NCBI GenBank assembly: GCA_017501805.1
Contig: JAFVWG010000193.1
Coordinates: forward strand, 1 to 6,475
Origin: Oscillospiraceae bacterium
Lineage (GTDB): Bacteria > Bacillota > Clostridia > Oscillospirales > Oscillospiraceae
Reading direction: 5' to 3'
Length of the DNA: 6,475 nt
Shown here: in pieces, positions 1-5,443 of the stretch
How positions within the stretch are numbered: the first letter of the stretch is position 1
Layout: each line of letters starts with the position of its first letter
Notes under the pieces: generated by a model
The model's database searches: none
Seen by the model: the letters and a program-made list of their open reading frames with translations, nothing else
What the model was told of the DNA's origin: nothing
Program-made: the position numbers and the translations under genes

Positions 1-450
1 GTAATAACAATAAGAAATGATATATTTGATGAATGTAATTCACTTCAAGAAATCAATGTTGATTCAAACAATACAAAATATGAAAGTGAAAATGGAATAT
101 TATATGATAAAAATAAAATAACATTAATTCAATATCCAGTTGGTAATTCAAATACAACTTATACATTACCAGCAAGTACAACAACAATAAAAGAAAAAGC
201 ATTTAAAAATTGTTTACATTTACAATCAATTTTAGTTTCAGAAGGAAATTCAGCATTTATATCAAAAGATGGAGTTTTATTTGATAAAAATATACAAATA
301 TTATATGTTTATCCAGGCAACAGAGCAAACAAACGATATTATATTCCGGAAGGAGTCAAAGAAACAAAGAAATGGTCATTTTATAATTCAAAACAAATAG
401 AAGAAGTTATAATACCAAAGCATACAAGGAAGAAAAAACTGGCTTTTTAG
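1..450 (+). CDS. BspA-type leucine-rich-repeat protein, partial at the left edge and truncated at its 3' end
   Basis: Frame 1 is open from the first base to a TAG at 448-450 (149 codons), with no start inside the window. Two long modules are visible, offset by about 59 residues. Each has a G-I/V-L-Y/F-D-K-N turn (residues 32-38 and 91-97), an I/Y-x-Y-P segment, an aromatic-x-I/L-P strand, and then an AF-x-N-C-x-x-L-type LRR turn (residues 67-74, more degenerate at 126-132). This is the pattern of BspA-like (LRR_5) surface or secreted proteins, which usually mediate adhesion or binding; that role is family knowledge. No signal peptide can be seen because the N-terminus lies outside. The last nine residues do not fit the repeat: they are IS66 transposase DNA read out of frame, so the true gene is cut at about 420. 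Base composition is extremely AT-rich compared with the genes after 900, which suggests foreign origin. Confidence 0.75.
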   Translation, partial: VITIRNDIFDECNSLQEINVDSNNTKYESENGILYDKNKITLIQYPVGNSNTTYTLPASTTTIKEKAFKNCLHLQSILVSEGNSAFISKDGVLFDKNIQILYVYPGNRANKRYYIPEGVKETKKWSFYNSKQIEEVIIPKHTRKKKLAF

Positions 451-634
451 TAATACAATGCAGAGAGCAGCGGCATCAGCAAGGCTTTATTCTATAGTAG
501 AAACCGCAAAAGTAAACAATTTGAAAATTTATGATTACCTTGTGTGGTTGTTTGAAAACATACATATCCTGCCCACAAAAGAGCTATTACCATGGAGTGC
601 AAAAATTCCAGATAATATCCGCAAAACCAATTAA
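425..634 (+). pseudogene. IS66-family transposase, C-terminal remnant
   Basis: In frame 2 this stretch reads as the C-terminal end of an IS66 transposase. It contains a G-R-K-N-W-L-F-S-N segment (428-454), then A-A-A-S-A-R-L-Y-S-I-V-E-T-A-K (about 467-511), a Y-D-Y-L-x-W-L-F segment, and L-L-P-W-S and I-P-D-N-I-R before a TAA at 632-634. These are the conserved closing motifs of the family's DDE transposase. Only about 70 residues remain of a protein normally around 450-550, so it cannot be active. The breakpoint joins directly to the leucine-rich-repeat gene in a different frame. There is no start codon or ribosome binding site at its beginning. The identification is from memory of family motifs. 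Confidence 0.8.
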
Positions 635-657
635 AGATGCCGCTTGGCATCTTTTTT
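634..657 (+). terminator. Rho-independent terminator after the IS66 transposase
   Basis: An 8-bp perfect stem AAGATGCC/GGCATCTT with a GCTT loop (642-645) is followed by further T residues up to 657. It begins at the last base of the transposase stop codon, so it is the element's own terminator. Confidence 0.75.
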
Positions 658-686
658 GGTTCGAGAGATTAAAATGTGGTTCGGGT

Positions 687-706
687 GTGTATCATTTGAC
701 GCTTAC
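687..706 (-). repeat. IS66-type terminal inverted repeat (right end)
   Basis: Read on the minus strand from 706, the sequence starts GTAAGCGTCAAATGATACAC, which resembles the GTAAGC-type ends of IS66 elements. The partner inverted repeat is not in the window, so the inner boundary is approximate. Confidence 0.55.
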
Positions 707-740
707 TTAGAGAATAACGAAGAGTGAATAGGTAAAAAGT

Positions 741-776
741 AAAATCGACAAGACTCTATCGAGCCTTGTCGATTTT
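741..776 (-). terminator. Terminator of the tRNA-Leu gene (possibly bidirectional)
   Basis: A 12-bp perfect inverted repeat has arms 741-752 and 765-776. Inside it, 754-756 (CTC) and 761-763 (GAG) can also pair around a small loop. In the minus-strand transcript the stem starts at the terminal A of the tRNA CCA. It ends in a U-run that continues, after AC, into five more U residues (734-740 region). On the plus strand the stem also ends in four T's, so it could stop transcription arriving from the IS66 side. Confidence 0.8.
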
Positions 777-864
777 GGTGCGGGAGATGGGACTCGAACC
801 CACACGTCTATGGATGGACACAGGCACCTCAAGCCTGCCTGTCTACCAATTCCAGCACTCCCGC
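776..864 (-). tRNA. tRNA-Leu, anticodon GAG
   Basis: The minus strand folds as a class II tRNA of 89 nt including an encoded CCA (776-778). The acceptor arms are GCGGGAG (858-864) and CTCCCGC (780-786), with discriminator A at 779. The D-loop region has GGTAGAC. The anticodon stem CAGGC/GCCTG encloses the loop TTGAGGT, giving anticodon GAG, which reads CUC and CUU leucine codons. A long variable arm of leucine type follows, then a T-arm with the GTTCGAGTC loop region. The gene has its own promoter immediately upstream and a hairpin terminator immediately downstream. AT-rich foreign-looking DNA starts about 70 bp beyond its 3' end. Confidence 0.95.
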
Positions 865-877
865 AGGAACAGATGCT

Positions 878-906
878 ATTATAGCCGCCGAGAGCGGTTT
901 TGTCAA
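878..906 (-). promoter_or_regulatory. Consensus sigma-A promoter of tRNA-Leu
   Basis: On the minus strand, TTGACA (901-906) and TATAAT (878-883) are separated by exactly 17 bases, a full match to the housekeeping consensus. The tRNA 5' end lies 13 bases beyond the -10 box, so the precursor leader would be only about six bases. The spacer contains a small dyad, CCGC/GCGG (885-897). Confidence 0.9.
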
Positions 907-938
907 TGCTTTTTTCTCAAATGAAAGAGAAATTCTCC

Positions 939-2096
939 CTACGCGAGGCTCGGCGGTCGGACATATGCGGCGGCGCTGTCCGGTGACGGGTGCATCCGAA
1001 TGCCGGAAACGATCCCCATGGCAAAGAACGTTGAAACAAGGGAGCTGCCGCCCGAGGAGATGAAGGGGAGCGTCAGACCGACGACCGGGAAGAGTCCCAG
1101 GCACATACCGACGTTGACCGCGACCTGGAAAATCATCATTCCCGCGATGCCGACACAGATCTGTCGGTTGAGATAGCTGCCGGACTTCGCGCCGACATAG
1201 AGGCAGCGGATGATGATCGCGGTGAGCAGCAGAAGCGTCAGCACGCAGCCGACGATGCCAAGCTCCTCTGCGATGGAGGAAAAGACGAAGTCGTTGTGCT
1301 GCTGCGGATTTGCACCCGCCTGTACCAGATCGCCGCAGTAGAGCCCCTGACCGGTGATCCCGCCGCCGCGGATGGCGCGCAGGCTCAGATTCGTCTGCCA
1401 GCGGACGCCGCTGCCGGTCGGGTCGATCGACGGATCGAAAAGTGCGATGATGCGATTCTTCTGGTCTTCGCGGAAGAGTCCGAACCAAAGGATGGGCGCG
1501 GCGATGGCGGAAAGCCCCAGACCGGAGTAGAACCAGTACTTGCTCACGCCGCCCGTGAACGCCATCAGCAGGAAAACGAAAACATAGATGAGCGCCACGC
1601 CGAAGTCGTCCGACGCCAGAATGATCAGTCCCGCTGTGATGATGAGATGCGCTGCGAGCTTCATCACCGTGCGCGGTTCGGAGATGCGGCGCTGACGGTT
1701 TCGCATAATGGCGGCGTTGATCAGAATAAAGGTGATCTTGCAGATCTCGGCGGGCTGGATGCTGAACGGAAGCCATGAAAATGCCAGCCAGCTTCGGTTG
1801 CCTGTGTTGCCGGCAACGCCCCAGATAAACAGCGTGGAGATGAAGAGCATATTGAAAGCAAAAAGCGGAACGCTTTGCCCGACCAGGATCTCCACATCGA
1901 AGAGCGTCAGTGCGATATACAGCGCAACGCCGAGTCCGATGGCGAGCAGCTGCGTCAGAATATAGTGACCGCTTCCCATATAGCGCGTGGTGCTCGAGAG
2001 GATCACCACGCCGAACAGAGACGCCGCAAGGCACAGTGCCAGAAGCAGCATATCCGCTTTTTTGAAAAATACGCCGACAGCGCGCAGCAGACGCAA
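939..2096 (-). CDS. SEDS-family peptidoglycan glycosyltransferase (FtsW/RodA/SpoVE)
   Basis: This is a polytopic membrane protein of 385 residues with about ten hydrophobic segments. SEDS proteins polymerise lipid II into glycan strands together with a class B penicillin-binding protein, in elongation (RodA), division (FtsW) or sporulation (SpoVE). Family marks, numbered from the TTG start, are Q-P-A-E with Glu117, the extracellular-loop motif Q-H-N-D-F-V-F with Asp269 (matching the essential loop Asp of RodA/FtsW), E-E-L-G at 277-280, and the closing L-P-F-I-S-S-G-G-S-S at 343-352. Length is normal for the family. A GTG at 2103-2105 would add three residues, but the AGGAGG at 2105-2110 overlaps it. 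TTG at 2094-2096 sits eight bases from that site and is preferred. No PBP partner gene is in the window, and I cannot decide between the RodA, FtsW and SpoVE roles. No strong terminator follows, so some read-through into tRNA-Leu is possible. Confidence 0.93.
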   Translation of the reverse strand: MRLLRAVGVFFKKADMLLLALCLAASLFGVVILSSTTRYMGSGHYILTQLLAIGLGVALYIALTLFDVEILVGQSVPLFAFNMLFISTLFIWGVAGNTGNRSWLAFSWLPFSIQPAEICKITFILINAAIMRNRQRRISEPRTVMKLAAHLIITAGLIILASDDFGVALIYVFVFLLMAFTGGVSKYWFYSGLGLSAIAAPILWFGLFREDQKNRIIALFDPSIDPTGSGVRWQTNLSLRAIRGGGITGQGLYCGDLVQAGANPQQHNDFVFSSIAEELGIVGCVLTLLLLTAIIIRCLYVGAKSGSYLNRQICVGIAGMMIFQVAVNVGMCLGLFPVVGLTLPFISSGGSSLVSTFFAMGIVSGIRMHPSPDSAAAYVRPPSLA

Positions 2097-2104
2097 GGCC
2101 CGCA

Positions 2105-2110
2105 CCTCCT
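2105..2110 (-). promoter_or_regulatory. Ribosome binding site that decides the SEDS gene start
   Basis: The minus strand reads AGGAGG here, followed by eight bases and then TTG (2094-2096). The in-frame GTG at 2103-2105 overlaps the last G of the site and is too close to be used. Confidence 0.8.
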
Positions 2111-2126
2111 TTTGTGAGTTGTTCCC

Positions 2127-2155
2127 ATTTTACCATTCTCCGATGCGGAAGTAAA
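2127..2155 (-). promoter_or_regulatory. Promoter of the SEDS gene
   Basis: On the minus strand, TTTACT (2150-2155), 17 bases, then TAAAAT (2127-2132) preceded by TGG, which gives an extended -10. The leader to the TTG start would be about 25 bases and includes the AGGAGG. The -35 match is moderate (four of six). Confidence 0.6.
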
Positions 2156-2167
2156 CAAAAACTTGCT

Positions 2168-2196
2168 TTGCAATACAGCCTGCGATGTGCTATGAT
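2168..2196 (+). promoter_or_regulatory. Promoter of the tsaE-tsaB-upp operon
   Basis: TTGCAA (2168-2173), 17 bases, then TATGAT (2191-2196) preceded by TGC, an extended -10. Transcription would start near 2203, leaving a very short leader before the tsaE start at 2219. Its -35 box lies only 12 bp from the -35 box of the divergent SEDS promoter. Confidence 0.6.
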
Positions 2197-2218
2197 ATTG
2201 CGGAAAGGGTGGGATCGT

Positions 2219-2662
2219 ATGCGGTTTTGCACCGAAAACCCCGAGCAGACCGAGCGGCTCGGCAAACTGCTCGCCGCGCAGCTGCGGGCGGGCGATGTGG
2301 TGACCTGCCGCGGTGACCTTGCCGCGGGAAAGACCGCGCTCACGCGCGGCATCGCCGAGGGGCTCGGCATCTGTTGTCCCGTCACCAGTCCTACGTATAA
2401 CATCGTCAACGAATACCACGACGGACGCATCCCTCTGTTCCATTTTGATATGTATCGCCTCGGGTCGGCGGACGAGCTGTTCGACATCGGCTGGGAGGAC
2501 TACCTGCAGCGCGGCGGTGTCTGCGTTGTGGAGTGGGCGGAACGCGTGGAGGAGGCATTCGAGGGATTGCCCTGCATCTGCGTGGACTTTGAAAAGAACG
2601 GCGATACGACCAGAACGATCACGATAACGGGAGGCCGCGAGCTTGATTTTACTGGCTTTTGA
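2219..2662 (+). CDS. tsaE: TsaE, ATPase of tRNA t6A37 threonylcarbamoyladenosine synthesis
   Basis: TsaE is the cytoplasmic P-loop ATPase that drives the TsaB-TsaD-TsaE complex, which attaches threonylcarbamoyl to A37 of ANN-decoding tRNAs. The 147-residue length is typical. Visible motifs are the Walker A G-D-L-A-A-G-K-T (32-39), S-P-T-Y (57-60), H-F-D-M-Y-R-L (75-81) and V-V-E-W-A-E (103-108). The fourth Walker residue is Ala where Gly is usual, but the GxxxxGK[ST] rule is still met. ATG at 2219 is chosen because the family begins near here and AAAGGG lies nine bases upstream. The frame is open further back to 2114, but that extension crosses the promoter. The gene overlaps tsaB by 20 bases, which suggests translational coupling. 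Confidence 0.95.
   Translation: MRFCTENPEQTERLGKLLAAQLRAGDVVTCRGDLAAGKTALTRGIAEGLGICCPVTSPTYNIVNEYHDGRIPLFHFDMYRLGSADELFDIGWEDYLQRGGVCVVEWAERVEEAFEGLPCICVDFEKNGDTTRTITITGGRELDFTGF
2629..2634 (+). promoter_or_regulatory. Ribosome binding site supporting the TTG start of tsaB
   Basis: GGGAGG lies inside the end of tsaE, eight bases before TTG at 2643. No ATG fits the conserved TsaB N-terminus, so the site and the homology together fix the start. Confidence 0.75.
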
Positions 2663-3356
2663 ATCCTCCGCCAAGTCGGCGGGGGCGGCGCTGTACCGCG
2701 ACGGTGCCTTTATCGGGGAAAACCTGCAGGCGAGCGGTCAGACGCACAGCAGAACACTTCTGGAGATCGCGGAAGACCTCCTCAAAACCTGCGAGCTGAC
2801 GGTCAACGATGTCGACGCGGTCGCAGTTGCGGCGGGTCCGGGCAGCTTTACGGGGCTTCGCATCGGCATTGCGGCGGCAAAGGGCTTCGCATGGGGGAGA
2901 GAGATCCCCTGCGTCGGCGTTTCCACGCTGGAGGCGATGGCGCGCGGCGCCGCCGTGACGGACGGCGTTTATGTCTGCTGTATGGACGCACGGCGCGCAC
3001 AGGTCTACAATGCGATCTTTGAAATCAAGGACGGAAAGCTCACACGGCTCTGTCCCGACCGCGCTGTTTCCATCGAAGAATTGAACGGTGATCTGGAAAA
3101 AATCGAAAAACCGAAAATTCTTGTTGGAGATGGGGCGCTTTTGTGCTATAATACCTTGAGCGACAACGGCGAACTGATCCTGCCTCCGGAGCATCTGCGT
3201 CTGCAGCGTCCGGCAGGAGTGGCGCTGGCTGCGCTGGAAGCGCTCTCCCGTGGGGAAACGGCTTCCGCGGCGGAGCTGCGTCCGAACTATCTGCGTCTGT
3301 CACAGGCGGAGCGGGAACGCGCCGAAAGATTAAAAAAAGAAAGTGAGATGTCATGA
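2643..3356 (+). CDS. tsaB: TsaB, scaffold subunit of the t6A37 threonylcarbamoyl transfer complex
   Basis: TsaB is an inactive ASKHA-fold paralogue of TsaD. It dimerises with TsaD and brings TsaE into the complex that makes t6A37 on tRNA. The 237-residue protein opens with the family's hydrophobic strand I-L-L-A-F-E-S-S (where E. coli has Asp, here Glu7). It carries the hallmark G-P-G-S-F-T-G-L-R-I-G (65-75), followed by the A-A-A-K-G-F helix. Translation starts at TTG 2643 behind a GGGAGG site. It overlaps tsaE upstream, and its stop codon shares bases with the upp start (ATGA). The expected partner tsaD and the often-adjacent acetyltransferase rimI are not here; upp occupies that place. A likely internal promoter lies in its second half. 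Confidence 0.95.
   Translation: MILLAFESSAKSAGAALYRDGAFIGENLQASGQTHSRTLLEIAEDLLKTCELTVNDVDAVAVAAGPGSFTGLRIGIAAAKGFAWGREIPCVGVSTLEAMARGAAVTDGVYVCCMDARRAQVYNAIFEIKDGKLTRLCPDRAVSIEELNGDLEKIEKPKILVGDGALLCYNTLSDNGELILPPEHLRLQRPAGVALAALEALSRGETASAAELRPNYLRLSQAERERAERLKKESEMS
3124..3152 (+). promoter_or_regulatory. Possible internal promoter inside tsaB, reading toward upp
   Basis: TTGGAG (3124-3129), 17 bases, then a perfect TATAAT (3147-3152) preceded by TGC, an extended -10. Upstream are three A-tracts at 3097-3102, 3106-3110 and 3114-3117, resembling an UP element. Transcription would begin about 195 bases before upp, within tsaB. The -35 match is only three of six, so this is a prediction. Confidence 0.45.
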
Positions 3357-3991
3357 CAATGGGAAGCGTACATGTGTTGGATCATCCGCTGCTGCAGCAT
3401 AAGCTCGCGATCCTTCGCGACGAGAAGACCGGCGTTAAGGAATTCCGCGAGATCGTCGGCGAAGTCGCCGGACTGATGTGCTATGAGGCCACGCGCAATC
3501 TGCCTATGGAGGAAGTTCAGGTCAAGACGCCGATCGCTATGGCTACCTGCCGTATGCTGGCGGGCAAGAAGCTGGCGATCGTTCCGATCCTCCGCGCCGG
3601 ACTCGGCATGGTGGATGCGATGATCGATCTCGTCCCCTCTGCCAAGGTCGGTCATATCGGCCTGTACCGCGACCCCGAAACGCATCTGCCGATCAAATAT
3701 TACTGCAAGATGCCGCCGGATATCTCCGAGCGCAGCGTCTTCGTTGTCGATCCGATGCTCGCCACGGGCGGCTCGGCTTCCGATGCGATCACCATTCTCA
3801 AAAACGAATACGGCTGCAAATCCATCACGCTGATGAATATCCTTGCCGCGCCGGAGGGCGTTGCCAAGATCCAGGCCGATCACCCCGATGTGGACATCTT
3901 TGTTGCCTCTGTGGATGAAAAGCTCAACGATCATGCCTATATCGTTCCCGGTCTGGGCGATGCCGGCGACCGTATCTTCGGCACAAAGTAA
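3353..3991 (+). CDS. upp: Uracil phosphoribosyltransferase
   Basis: This cytoplasmic salvage enzyme converts uracil and PRPP to UMP and diphosphate. The 212-residue length matches the family (about 208-210). Visible marks are I-L-R-A-G-L-G-M (79-86), the PRPP-binding loop V-V-D-P-M-L-A-T-G-G-S-A (131-142), and the uracil-binding C-terminal segment P-G-L-G-D-A-G-D-R (199-207) ending F-G-T-K. ATG at 3353 overlaps the tsaB stop as ATGA. A second ATG at 3359 is two codons downstream, and either could be the start because the upstream purine run (GTGAG at 3343-3347) is weak. No terminator is seen in the 30 bases before the next gene. Its position directly after tsaB is functionally unrelated to t6A synthesis. 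A possible promoter within tsaB may give it independent expression. Confidence 0.97.
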   Translation: MTMGSVHVLDHPLLQHKLAILRDEKTGVKEFREIVGEVAGLMCYEATRNLPMEEVQVKTPIAMATCRMLAGKKLAIVPILRAGLGMVDAMIDLVPSAKVGHIGLYRDPETHLPIKYYCKMPPDISERSVFVVDPMLATGGSASDAITILKNEYGCKSITLMNILAAPEGVAKIQADHPDVDIFVASVDEKLNDHAYIVPGLGDAGDRIFGTK

Positions 3992-4021
3992 AATATCTGA
4001 CAGCGGGAAAGGCAAACTATC

Positions 4022-4681
4022 ATGGGAAAACTGTCTGCACGCTGGAAGGCTTTTCTTGCAAAGGAAAAAGAAAAAACCAAAGATATGACCTTCCGGCAGA
4101 AAGTGGAGTACGTCTTCGAATACTACAAGGTCGAGTTTTTTGCCGTTGTTCTGGCGGTCGCTCTGGTCGGAGCGCTCGGCTATGCGATCGACAACAAGAC
4201 GAACACGCACATTCTCTATGTCGCCGTTGCGGACACCGAGGCGACTATGGAGCAGAGCCTGCAGCTTGGCGCCGATTTTAAGAAATACATCGGCAACACA
4301 CGCAGGAAGGATAAAGTCACGATCGACGGCAGCATCACCGTGCTCGGTACGAACGGAGACGAAATCACCGAGTTTTACCAGGAACACCAGAAGAGCCTTG
4401 TGCTGCTTGCGTCGGGCATCGTGGATGTTTACGTCTGCGAGAAGGCGTACGTGGATTTCCTCGAGGATTACGAGGATCTTCTCCCCGTCAGCGAGGCGTT
4501 GGGAGAGGAGCTCTGCGCGAAGTATGCGGACCGCATCGAAGACGACCGCGCGATCCTGCTTTCGAAGGGAGCCGCGGAAGCCTGCGGCATCACCTATGAG
4601 CCGGTCTACCTCGCGTTCTCTCGGAGCGTTCACTATCCCGAAGCCGCAAGATCCTTCGCACAGTTCCTTTTGGAAAAATAA
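4022..4681 (+). CDS. Single-pass membrane protein with extracytoplasmic domain, function unknown
   Basis: I do not recognise this 219-residue protein by name. It has a short, strongly basic cytoplasmic N-terminus with a K/E-rich stretch (residues 8-27). An E-Y-Y-K-V segment leads into one hydrophobic helix (about 37-56), and about 160 mostly acidic residues follow. By the positive-inside rule that C-terminal part should lie outside the membrane. The outer part has alternating strand and helix segments such as S-L-V-L-L-A-S-G-I-V-D-V-Y-V-C-E and Y-V-D-F-L-E-D-Y-E-D-L-L. This loosely recalls the ligand-binding lobe of extracellular solute-binding proteins, but that is speculation. It lacks a lipobox, so it is anchored by the helix. 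AAAGG lies nine bases before the ATG. It sits 30 bases after upp and 51 before the Fe-S scaffold gene, with no terminator on either side. Confidence 0.85.
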   Translation: MGKLSARWKAFLAKEKEKTKDMTFRQKVEYVFEYYKVEFFAVVLAVALVGALGYAIDNKTNTHILYVAVADTEATMEQSLQLGADFKKYIGNTRRKDKVTIDGSITVLGTNGDEITEFYQEHQKSLVLLASGIVDVYVCEKAYVDFLEDYEDLLPVSEALGEELCAKYADRIEDDRAILLSKGAAEACGITYEPVYLAFSRSVHYPEAARSFAQFLLEK

Positions 4682-4732
4682 TGGGAATCATTGGATGAAA
4701 ATCCGTCATCAATCAGAAAGGATGAATACGCT

Positions 4733-5425
4733 ATGATCTATTCCACCGAAGTCCAGCATATGTGCCCGGTCGCAAAGGGCGCCTATCACGGCCCGGCGCC
4801 CATCCCCGAAGAGGGCAAATGGGTGCAGGCGAAGCAGATCGGAGACATCTCCGGCTTCACCCACGGCATCGGCTGGTGCGCACCGCAGCAGGGCGCCTGC
4901 AAGCTGACGCTGAACGTCAAGGACGGCATCATTGAGGAGGCTCTGGTCGAGACCATCGGCTGCTCCGGTATGACCCACTCCGCCGCTATGGCATCCGAGA
5001 TCCTCATCGGCAAGACGCTGCTTGAGGCGCTGAACACCGACCTCGTCTGCGACGCGATCAACACCGCTATGCGCGAGCTGTTCCTGCAGATCGTCTACGG
5101 CCGCACCCAGTCCGCTTTCTCCGAGGGCGGTCTTGCTGTCGGCGCTTCCCTCGAAGACCTCGGCAAGGGCCTGCGCAGCCAGGTCGGCACGATGTTTGCC
5201 ACCAAGGAAAAGGGCCCGCGCTATCTCGAGATGGCGGAAGGCTACTGCACGAGAGTTGCTCTGAACAAGGACGATGAGATCGTCGGCTATGAGTTCGTCA
5301 ACCTCGGCAAGATGATGGAATTCATCAAGAAGGGCGAAGACGCCGCTGCCGCACTGGAAAAGGCTAAGGGTCACTACGGTCAGTTCGAAAACGCTGCCAA
5401 GTACATTGACCCGCGTCAGGAATAA
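4733..5425 (+). CDS. NifU/IscU-like iron-sulfur cluster assembly scaffold protein
   Basis: NifU-N/IscU proteins hold a nascent Fe-S cluster on conserved cysteines and pass it to client proteins in the cytoplasm. The segment T-I-G-C-S-G-M-T-H-S-A-A-M-A-S-E (74-89) followed by L-I-G-K-T-L corresponds to the central scaffold motif around the second cluster cysteine. Cysteines lie at 11, 49, 56, 77, 106 and 172. At 230 residues it is clearly longer than IscU or SufU (about 130-150). It has an extra N-terminal part with W-C-A-P-Q-Q-G-A-C (48-56) and a C-terminal tail of about 70 residues after residue 160. The start is ATG 4733, ten bases after AAAGGA. An in-frame TTG at 4691 has no suitable site. 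No cysteine desulfurase gene is nearby. The partner gene starts 18 bases downstream. Family assignment is good, but the actual client is unknown. Confidence 0.85.
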   Translation: MIYSTEVQHMCPVAKGAYHGPAPIPEEGKWVQAKQIGDISGFTHGIGWCAPQQGACKLTLNVKDGIIEEALVETIGCSGMTHSAAMASEILIGKTLLEALNTDLVCDAINTAMRELFLQIVYGRTQSAFSEGGLAVGASLEDLGKGLRSQVGTMFATKEKGPRYLEMAEGYCTRVALNKDDEIVGYEFVNLGKMMEFIKKGEDAAAALEKAKGHYGQFENAAKYIDPRQE

Positions 5426-5443
5426 GAGAGGGAGGATACGACA

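Larger units (their letters stand above)
421..706 (+). mobile_element. IS66-family insertion sequence, right-end remnant
   Basis: The segment contains the transposase C-terminus, its terminator hairpin and a right terminus whose outward-reading strand begins GTAAGCG, as IS66-group inverted repeats do. The left end, the accessory genes (tnpA/tnpB-type) and most of the transposase are missing. The left boundary is taken as the point where leucine-rich-repeat coding stops making sense (421-427). The eight bases at 707-714 would be the right copy of a target duplication, but no left copy can be compared. The element is therefore a dead fragment. Confidence 0.7.

Noticed and set aside
1..740. CRISPR array or phage gene cluster in the AT-rich part
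   Set aside because: There are no regularly spaced direct repeats and no phage-type genes. The content is explained by LRR coding sequence and the IS66 remnant.
885..900. CCGC/GCGG hairpin followed by T's as a plus-strand terminator
   Set aside because: The stem is only four pairs and it lies in the spacer of the tRNA promoter. No plus-strand gene ends here.
2114..2218. N-terminal extension of tsaE to an upstream ATG
   Set aside because: The extension crosses the predicted promoter and lacks a ribosome binding site. Known TsaE proteins begin close to the ATG at 2219.
2111..2218. Riboswitch or T-box in the divergent intergenic region
   Set aside because: The region is only about 100 bases, is filled by two promoters and shows no conserved leader structure.
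829..2487. Open frame of 552 codons on the minus strand
   Set aside because: It runs through the SEDS gene in another frame and through the tRNA promoter and part of the tRNA, so it is not a real gene.
3287..4633. Open frame of 448 codons on the minus strand
   Set aside because: It is antisense to upp and the membrane protein, crosses gene boundaries and has no start signal or family resemblance.
4691..4732. Upstream TTG start for the Fe-S scaffold gene
   Set aside because: No purine-rich site precedes it, whereas ATG 4733 has AAAGGA at good spacing.
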